From contig CAYLZN010000200.1 in NCBI GenBank assembly GCA_964387935.1, forward strand, positions 1 to 10,834: 10,834 nt of DNA, read 5' to 3'. Positions 6,160 to 10,834 of the stretch are shown here, piece by piece. This stretch comes from CAYLZN01 sp964387935. Lineage in GTDB: Bacteria > Acidobacteriota > Vicinamibacteria > Vicinamibacterales > JAFNAJ01. The notes under the pieces were generated by a model that was not told the DNA's origin, did no database searches, and saw only the letters and a list, made by a program, of their open reading frames with translations. The number at the start of each line of letters is the position of its first letter. The first letter of the stretch is position 1. A program made the translations under genes and the position numbers.

Positions 6160-7017
6160 TCACGACTCCGCAGGGGCCGCGAGGGCAGAGGGCTCCCAGC
6201 GCAGCGACCGCACGGCGGACTCGCCGCTGCCCGCCTGGAGCTTGCCGCGGCGGACGGCGATCATCTCGGCCGCGATCGCGACGGCGATCTCCTCCGGCGT
6301 CACCGCGCCGATGTCGAGACCCACCGGCGCGTGCACGAGTCGCAGGCGCGGGGCCGGCACGCCCTCCTCGCGCAGCCGTTCGCAGAGCCGTGCCACCTTC
6401 GCCCTCGAGCCGATCAGGCCCAGGTACTGCAGGTCCTGGGAGACCAGCGCCCGGAGGCACTCCAGGTCGTGGCGATGGCCCCGGGTGACGACGAGCGCGT
6501 AGGCGCCGCGGGGCAGCGGATGGGCCGCGCACCAGCCCGCGATGTCGTCCACGACGACGTCGCGCGCGTCCGGGAAACGCTCGCGGTTCGCGAATCGCTC
6601 CCGGTCGTCCACCACATGCACGTCGAAGCCCAGCAACGAGCCCAGGCGCGCCACCTGGAAGCCCACGTGCCCGGCGCCGAACACGTAGAGCGGCGCGGCG
6701 GGCACGACCGGTTCGATGAAGACGTCCATTTGACCTCCGCAGATGAGCCCGGTCTCTTCGGCGAAGTCGTCGTTCAGGTCGTAGTGCACGAGGGCGGGAC
6801 GGCCGTCGCGGATGGCCAGCCTCGCCCGCTGGCACGCGTCGTTCTCGTAGCACCCGCCCCCGATCGTGCCGACCGTGCGGCCGTCTTCACAGACGAGCAT
6901 CTTCGCGCCGAGTCGCTGGGGCGTCGACCCGTTGGTCCGCACGATCGTGACGAGCGCCGCGCGTCCTGCGGCAGCCACGACCTCCGCGACGGCGGCGAAG
7001 ACGTCCTGCTGCCTCAT
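6160..7017 (-). CDS. xdhC: XdhC/CoxI-family molybdenum cofactor maturation protein
   Basis: XdhC-family proteins bind molybdenum cofactor, promote its sulfuration and hand it to xanthine dehydrogenase or related molybdenum hydroxylases. The 285 residues show an N-terminal XdhC domain with STPQRLGAKM (31-40), GGGCYE (53-58) and GLICGG (90-95, with C93 in the position of the conserved cysteine). A Rossmann-type domain begins at YVFGAGHVG (111-119) and carries LGLIGSRAK (199-207) and a conserved C-terminal segment (HAPVGLDIGAVTPEEIAVAI). Length and order are normal. ATG 7017 lies 4 bases after the stop of the isomerase gene, so the two are probably co-transcribed and coupled; no good ribosome binding site is visible. 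The hydroxylase subunits are not in the window, so the client enzyme is unknown. Confidence 0.92.
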   Translation of the reverse strand: MRQQDVFAAVAEVVAAAGRAALVTIVRTNGSTPQRLGAKMLVCEDGRTVGTIGGGCYENDACQRARLAIRDGRPALVHYDLNDDFAEETGLICGGQMDVFIEPVVPAAPLYVFGAGHVGFQVARLGSLLGFDVHVVDDRERFANRERFPDARDVVVDDIAGWCAAHPLPRGAYALVVTRGHRHDLECLRALVSQDLQYLGLIGSRAKVARLCERLREEGVPAPRLRLVHAPVGLDIGAVTPEEIAVAIAAEMIAVRRGKLQAGSGESAVRSLRWEPSALAAPAES

Positions 7018-7021
7018 GGAG

Positions 7022-8134
7022 TCAGATCAGGACCTCGATCCTGCTCTTGGCCTTCAGCTGGCTGATGAAGGCCTGCGTTTTCTCCTGCTGCTGCTGCATG
7101 GTCAGGAACTGCCCGATGCGCGGCGCGGCCTCCGCGAGCGGCACCGTCCGCGGCGCCCGCCGATCGGTCACCTTGATGATGTGGTAGCCGAACTGCGTCT
7201 CGACGACGTCGCTGACCTGGCCGGGCTGAAGGGCGAACGCCGCCTGCTCGAACGGCGGGACCATCTGGCCGCGCGGGAAGTAGTTGAGATCACCTCCCTG
7301 GGGTGCGCTGCCGTCCTGCGAGTGCTGCCTCGCGAGCGCCGCAAAGTCGCCTCCGGCCTTCACCTGCTCGAGCAGGTCGTCGATCTTCGCCCTGGCCTGC
7401 TGCTTCTGTTCCGCCGTGGCGCTGGGCTCCACGCGGAGCAGGATGTGACTGGCGCGGACGGCCTCGGGCTGCTTGAAGCGGTCCGGGTTCTTGTCGTAGA
7501 AGTCCTTCACGTCGCCCTCGGCGACCTTGATCTGCGGCTTGACCTCGGCCTCGACGAGGCGGGAGAGGGCCAGCTCCTGCCGGGTCTCCTGCTTCAGATC
7601 GTCGAGCGTCATGCCGCGCGCGGCGAGGGCCTTCTTGAACTCGTCCTCGGACGGGAACTGTTTCTGCAGCTCGCCCACGCGGGCGCTCAGGTCGGCCTCG
7701 GTGACGGCGATCTGCCGGGCCTTCGTCTCCTGCATGAGGACGTGGAACACCACGAGCTGGTCGAGCACGCCGCGCAGGATCTCGTCGCGACGCTCCGCGG
7801 GCACCGCGCGCCCGGCCCGGGCTTCGAGGTTCTTCAGGGCCCGTTCGAACTCGGCCTTGCCGATGGCCTCGCCGTTGACGCGAGCCAGGACGTCGGGCAA
7901 CTGCGCGGGCACCGGTTTCACCTCGGGTGAACCTGGCGCCTGACCGGGCAGTCCCGGCACCGCGGGCTGGCCGGCGGGTGGAACGGCCAGGGGAGACTGG
8001 GACGTCGTGCCGGGTGCGGCGGCAGCCGCGGTCGCGGCCGCGGCAGGCTGGCTTGCTGCGGCGTCCGGGGTGGCCGCGCGCTGGCAGGCGGACACCGCGC
8101 ACAGGAGGGCGATCAGGGAAACCACACGGATCAC
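7022..8134 (-). CDS. Parvulin-type peptidyl-prolyl isomerase lipoprotein (SurA/PrsA-like)
   Basis: The product (370 residues) is a predicted lipoprotein foldase that isomerises Xaa-Pro bonds of exported proteins. The start GTG 8134 is chosen because GAGG lies 5 bases upstream and it yields a compact lipoprotein signal (MIRVVSLIALLCAVSAC, lipidated C17). An Ala/Pro-rich linker of about 55-60 residues follows, then a SurA_N-like helical domain (about 78-220, VNGEAIGKAEFERAL onward). One parvulin domain is at about 227-325, with both conserved histidines (ASHILL H230, GYHIIKV H318) and GGDLNYFPRGQMVPPFEQAAF between. A Gln-rich helix closes the protein. E. coli SurA has two parvulin domains; this has one, like PrsA. 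It heads a group with xdhC and the deaminase, with no obvious functional link. Confidence 0.9.
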   Translation of the reverse strand: MIRVVSLIALLCAVSACQRAATPDAAASQPAAAATAAAAAPGTTSQSPLAVPPAGQPAVPGLPGQAPGSPEVKPVPAQLPDVLARVNGEAIGKAEFERALKNLEARAGRAVPAERRDEILRGVLDQLVVFHVLMQETKARQIAVTEADLSARVGELQKQFPSEDEFKKALAARGMTLDDLKQETRQELALSRLVEAEVKPQIKVAEGDVKDFYDKNPDRFKQPEAVRASHILLRVEPSATAEQKQQARAKIDDLLEQVKAGGDFAALARQHSQDGSAPQGGDLNYFPRGQMVPPFEQAAFALQPGQVSDVVETQFGYHIIKVTDRRAPRTVPLAEAAPRIGQFLTMQQQQEKTQAFISQLKAKSRIEVLI

Positions 8135-8139
8135 ACGAA

Positions 8140-8143
8140 CCTC
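8140..8143 (-). promoter_or_regulatory. Ribosome binding site deciding the GTG start of the isomerase
   Basis: GAGG on the minus strand lies 5 bases before GTG 8134. The reading frame continues upstream to a TTG at 8215 inside the heptamer repeats, but that would bury the lipoprotein signal behind 27 extra residues. Confidence 0.55.
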
Positions 8144-8194
8144 GAATCCCGCGGCGATCACAACGCCGAGGCCGCGACTCGACAACAGAAAACA

Positions 8195-8200
8195 ATTATA
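8195..8200 (-). promoter_or_regulatory. -10 element (TATAAT) of the isomerase-xdhC-deaminase group
   Basis: A perfect TATAAT on the minus strand lies 60 bases upstream of GTG 8134, in the only sizeable intergenic gap. Transcription would start near 8188, giving a leader of about 54 bases. The best -35 is poor (CTGAGC at 8217-8222, 16-base spacing) and belongs to the heptamer array. Confidence 0.5.
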
Positions 8201-8242
8201 AGGCTCAGGGCTCAAGGCTCAGGGCTCAGGGCTCGAGGCTGA
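8201..8242. repeat. Six tandem heptamers, consensus RGGCTCA
   Basis: On the plus strand the units are AGGCTCA, GGGCTCA, AGGCTCA, GGGCTCA, GGGCTCG and AGGCTGA, head to tail without spacing. The array begins 2 bases beyond the stop of the penicillin-binding protein gene and abuts the TATAAT upstream of the isomerase. Four copies are near-identical (only R varies) and the two nearest the stop have diverged. The count was made by eye. Confidence 0.85.
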
Positions 8243-8244
8243 GC

Positions 8245-10572
8245 CTAGAAGTACCGGTGCAACTCACACACCGCCGTGGGCTCGGTGCCGGCCAGGAACA
8301 TCTCGGTGATGACGCGCGGGCAGCCAGGGCCGGCCAGCATGCCGGTGTCGCGATCGATCTCGACCGACGCGACGCCATCGGGAGGCTCGGGGAACGGGAC
8401 GTTGGCATGGCCCGCCAGGGCCCGCTGCATGAAGTCGGTCCAGATCGGCAGGGCCGCCTGCGATCCGCTGAGCCCGAGCGCCTGGTTGTCGTCGTGTCCG
8501 ACCCAGACCACCGTCAGCAACTCCTGGGTGAAGCCCACAAACCAGGCATCCCTCAGGTCGTTGGTCGTGCCGGACTTGCCCGCGGCGTCGAGGACGAAGC
8601 CCGCTGCCCTGGCCCCCGCCCCGGTGCCTTCGTCGATCACACTGCGCATCATGCTCGTCACGAGGTGGGTCGGCGGGGCCGCGGCGATGCGGCGCGGCTC
8701 ACCGGTTGCCGGGACTGGTCGGCCGCTCCCGCCGTCGTTGATGCGCAACACGAGGCGCAACGGTCGGGTCTCACCGGCGTTGGGGAACAGGGTGTAGGCC
8801 TCGGCAATCTCCCACGGGGTGGCCTCGAAGACTCCCAGCGTAATGGCAGGAACTCCCCGCGACTGCATGCCGGGACCAAGTCGTCGCCACAGCCGCGAGA
8901 CGGTCCCGAACCCCACCATCTCGGCCACCTTCACGGTGGCGACGTTGCGCGACATGGCCAGCGCCCGCCGGAGGGTGATGGGCCCGTCGTACTCGTCGCC
9001 GTAGTTCCGCGGGGTCCACTCCTTGTCCTCGTAGTAGAACGTCGTCGGCGTGTCGTCCACGACGGTGGCCGGCGTCAGGTCGGTGCGCGCCTCGACCACC
9101 GCCTGCTCGAACGCCGCCAGGTAGGTGAACGGCTTGAACACCGAACCCGGCTGCCGTCGCGCCTGGAGGACGTGGTTGAACTGGGACCGCGAGTACCCGC
9201 GGCCACCGACGTAGGCGAGGACCTCCCCCGTGGACGGGTCCACCGCGATGAGCGCGGCCTGAACAGCCTGCGTGCCCTTCCGGCCCGCCAGTTCCTTCTC
9301 GACGCGGGCCAGCCCCTCCCGCACCGCGTTCTCGGCCAGCCGCTGCAGATGCATGTCGAGCGTCGTGTAGACGTCCACGTCCCGCCCGGCGATCTCGGGC
9401 ACGCGTTCGGCCAGGGTCTGTACCACGTGATCCACGAAGTACGGCGCCTCGGCCTCGAGGCCGCGTCGCACGGTGTCCAGCGGCTCCTCGGAGGTGCGGG
9501 TCACCGCATCCGGGGCCAGGTACCCGGCCTCGCCCATGGCGCGCAGGACCACGTTGCGTCGTTCCCTGCAGCGCGTCGGGTTCCGGAACGGGGAATACGT
9601 CGGTGGCGCCTGGATGAGGCCCGCGATCGTCGCCGCCTCGGCCACGGACAGGTTGGTGACGTCCTTGGCGAAGTACATGCGCGCCGCCTCGGCGACACCG
9701 TGGATGGCAAACGAGCCGCGGTTGCCCAGGTAGACCTCGTTCAGATACAGCTCGAGGATCTGGTCCTTGCCGAGGCGCCGCTCCAGGATGAGCGCCATGG
9801 CCTGCTCCTGGATCTTCCGGCGGAAGGTCTTCTCCCGGGTGAGGAACGAGTTCTTGACCAGCTGCTGCGTCAGGGTACTGCCGCCCTCGAGGTAGGGCCG
9901 ATCGCCCTTCACGTTGGTGACGACGGCTCCCACGGTGCGAATGACGTCCACGCCGGGATGGTCATAGAAGCGACGGTCCTCGATCGCGAGCACCGCCTGT
10001 CGCACCGCCGAGGGGATCTGGGCGAGCGGCACGCGCCGGCGTTTCTCGCGGCTGTCGGTGTTGATCGCCGTGATGAGCGGTGGTTCGACGGTGATCGACT
10101 GGACGGCGCCGCGCCCGGCCACCTCCAGGCCCTCGAGGCGGCCCCCCGCCCTGGACGCGGACGCCTTGCTCGGCTCCGGGCGGAAGACCGCGCGCACGCG
10201 CTGTCCGTCCCATTCCCCGCCGCGGGCGACGAGCGCCACCGCCCCGGAGCTGACGCTGAACTCGCCGGGAGCCTCGGCGAGCGGCCGCTCGGTGTAGCCG
10301 AGGTCGTTCAGCCGCTCGACGAGTTCCGTGACCGTCATGGCCTGGCCGCGGCGAAGGACGAACGGGCGCGCGAAGATCCTGGGCTGTGTCCGTTCCAGTC
10401 CGCTCTGCAGCCGCGCGTCGACCTGTCGCGACAGGCGGACGTAGGTGTAGGTGCCGAGACCGGCGCCAACCACCAACACCAGGGCCGTCAGCACGAGGAG
10501 CACTCGGGCTCCACGGCGGATCCATCGCCGTGACCGGCGCCGAGACGAGGCAGACGCGTCCGCGGTGGGCAC
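8245..10572 (-). CDS. Bifunctional class A penicillin-binding protein, PBP1b-like
   Basis: The enzyme polymerises lipid II and cross-links peptidoglycan at the outer face of the inner membrane. The 775 residues comprise a basic cytoplasmic tail (1-22), one membrane anchor (about 23-43), a UB2H-like region (about 62-140, with RIFARPFVLRRGQAMT) and a GT51 glycosyltransferase. The GT51 motifs are EDRRFYDHPG (198-207, catalytic E198), GGSTLTQQ (230-237), RRKIQEQ (251-257), KDQILELYLNEVYLG (269-283) and RRNVVLRAM (338-346). The transpeptidase has SVFK (S477 nucleophile, K480), SRN (541-543) and KSGTT (666-670), where Ser replaces the commoner Thr of KTG. C751 and C769 near the C-terminus could pair. 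The start is GTG 10572, 12 bases after the bshC stop, with no strong ribosome binding site. The UB2H domain makes PBP1b the closest model. Confidence 0.95.
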   Translation of the reverse strand: MPTADASASSRRRSRRWIRRGARVLLVLTALVLVVGAGLGTYTYVRLSRQVDARLQSGLERTQPRIFARPFVLRRGQAMTVTELVERLNDLGYTERPLAEAPGEFSVSSGAVALVARGGEWDGQRVRAVFRPEPSKASASRAGGRLEGLEVAGRGAVQSITVEPPLITAINTDSREKRRRVPLAQIPSAVRQAVLAIEDRRFYDHPGVDVIRTVGAVVTNVKGDRPYLEGGSTLTQQLVKNSFLTREKTFRRKIQEQAMALILERRLGKDQILELYLNEVYLGNRGSFAIHGVAEAARMYFAKDVTNLSVAEAATIAGLIQAPPTYSPFRNPTRCRERRNVVLRAMGEAGYLAPDAVTRTSEEPLDTVRRGLEAEAPYFVDHVVQTLAERVPEIAGRDVDVYTTLDMHLQRLAENAVREGLARVEKELAGRKGTQAVQAALIAVDPSTGEVLAYVGGRGYSRSQFNHVLQARRQPGSVFKPFTYLAAFEQAVVEARTDLTPATVVDDTPTTFYYEDKEWTPRNYGDEYDGPITLRRALAMSRNVATVKVAEMVGFGTVSRLWRRLGPGMQSRGVPAITLGVFEATPWEIAEAYTLFPNAGETRPLRLVLRINDGGSGRPVPATGEPRRIAAAPPTHLVTSMMRSVIDEGTGAGARAAGFVLDAAGKSGTTNDLRDAWFVGFTQELLTVVWVGHDDNQALGLSGSQAALPIWTDFMQRALAGHANVPFPEPPDGVASVEIDRDTGMLAGPGCPRVITEMFLAGTEPTAVCELHRYF

Positions 10573-10584
10573 GAGCTCGAACGA

Positions 10585-10834
10585 TCAGGGTGTCAGCAGC
10601 GCGTGCACCCGTCCGTCACCGGGCAGGTCCCGCGCGAGGATGTCGATGAGCGCCGGGCCATACCGGTTCAGGAACCAGACGAAGCCCAGGGTGCGCTCCT
10701 GGAGGTGTCCGTGCGGAAAGACGAGCGCGCGCGTCCGCACGAACTGCCGTCGCAGCGTGTCGTCGCGTTTCTTTGCGGCGTGAATCAGCTTCGTGTGCAG
10801 CGTCCGCAGGTCGTGTTCCATGCGACCGAGGACC
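10585..10834 (-). CDS. bshC: Bacillithiol biosynthesis cysteine ligase BshC, C-terminal fragment (5' part outside window)
   Basis: BshC is thought to add cysteine to glucosaminyl-malate, the last step of bacillithiol synthesis in the cytoplasm. Only the final 82 residues are present, entering from the window edge in frame. They show the C-terminal coiled-coil pattern of the family: EHDLRTLHTKLIHAAKKRDD, then TRALVFPHGHLQERTLGF and the near-diagnostic LNRYGPALIDIL (family form HLYPxxxLQERxxNxxxYLxxYGxxFxxxL). The stop is at 10585, 12 bases before the start of the penicillin-binding protein gene, so the two are probably co-transcribed. Substrate-binding parts are not visible; the call rests on this C-terminal pattern only. 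Confidence 0.8.
   Translation of the reverse strand, partial: VLGRMEHDLRTLHTKLIHAAKKRDDTLRRQFVRTRALVFPHGHLQERTLGFVWFLNRYGPALIDILARDLPGDGRVHALLTP

Larger units (their letters stand above)
8190..8245 (-). terminator. Possible hairpin terminator after the penicillin-binding protein gene
   Basis: On the minus strand GGCTCAG (8245-8239), starting at the last base of the stop codon, can pair with CTGAGCC at 8229-8223 across a 9-base loop, or with the weaker or perfect copies further on. The last copy (8208-8202) is followed by a T-rich stretch (TTATAATTGTTTT). This resembles an intrinsic terminator, but the T-rich part adjoins only the most distant arm and overlaps the predicted promoter, so the call is weak. 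Confidence 0.3.

Noticed and set aside
4974..6488. Plus-strand open frame (504 codons) opposite the deaminase and xdhC
   Set aside because: Antisense shadow with Arg-rich composition. The minus-strand genes carry intact metal and cofactor motifs.
8135..8215. Longer isomerase reading from TTG 8215
   Set aside because: It would start in the repeat array, precede the predicted transcription start, and place 27 residues before a clear lipoprotein signal.
8201..8215. TTGAGC (8215-8210) as the -35 of the isomerase promoter
   Set aside because: Only 9 bases separate it from TATAAT; 15-19 are needed.
8201..8242. Heptamer array as a CRISPR or attachment site
   Set aside because: Units are 7 bases with no spacers, and no integrase or cas gene is nearby.
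7927..10533. Very long plus-strand open frame (868 codons) opposite the penicillin-binding protein gene
   Set aside because: It is the mirror of a well-supported gene in GC-rich DNA. Its translation is Arg/Gly/Val/Asp-rich with no recognisable domain, and it crosses the promoter and heptamer array.

Overview
The window is ordinary, gene-dense, GC-rich chromosomal DNA. Ten protein-coding genes (two cut by the window edges) cover almost all of it. The longest gene-free stretch is 110 bases (8135-8244). I see no rRNA, tRNA, CRISPR array, insertion sequence or phage gene. The mix of an HrcA/CIRCE heat-shock operon, a BshC-type bacillithiol enzyme, a Hanks-type Ser/Thr kinase, a PBP1b-like bifunctional penicillin-binding protein, a lipoprotein parvulin and frequent GTG/TTG starts fits a GC-rich diderm, with Acidobacteriota (Vicinamibacteria-like) as my best guess. 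That assignment is inference from gene content, not from a marker gene.

Layout. Positions 1-260 (minus) hold the N-terminal part of a Ser/Thr protein kinase. It diverges, across a 30-base gap with a shared TATA core, from rsmE (291-1088, plus; 16S rRNA m3U1498 methyltransferase). rsmE is the only plus-strand gene and runs tail-to-tail into prmA, overlapping it by 52 bases. A minus-strand heat-shock operon, read right to left, is hrcA (4740-3649), grpE (3634-3050), dnaJ (3053-1923), prmA (1930-1037). The junctions are overlaps or near-overlaps typical of translational coupling. A near-perfect CIRCE operator (4740-4766) touches the hrcA start codon, and an extended -10 promoter lies just upstream. 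dnaK, usual between grpE and dnaJ, is absent.

Upstream of hrcA, a second minus-strand group runs from a GTG-started parvulin-type lipoprotein peptidyl-prolyl isomerase (8134-7022) through xdhC (7017-6160) to an amidohydrolase of the purine/deoxyadenosine deaminase type (6122-4788). A perfect TATAAT lies upstream of the isomerase, next to a six-copy heptamer repeat (8201-8242). A third minus-strand pair follows: the C-terminal end of bshC (from the window edge to 10585), then a class A penicillin-binding protein (10572-8245).

How the genes work together. The HrcA operon couples a repressor to the DnaK cochaperones GrpE and DnaJ and to the ribosomal-protein methyltransferase PrmA. rsmE, often the next gene in this cluster in other bacteria, is present but inverted. 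XdhC and the deaminase plausibly serve purine breakdown, with XdhC maturing a molybdenum hydroxylase encoded elsewhere. The penicillin-binding protein and the lipoprotein isomerase act in the cell envelope. I found no convincing new system. The most useful observations are the CIRCE architecture, the missing dnaK, the rsmE/prmA overlap and the heptamer array.
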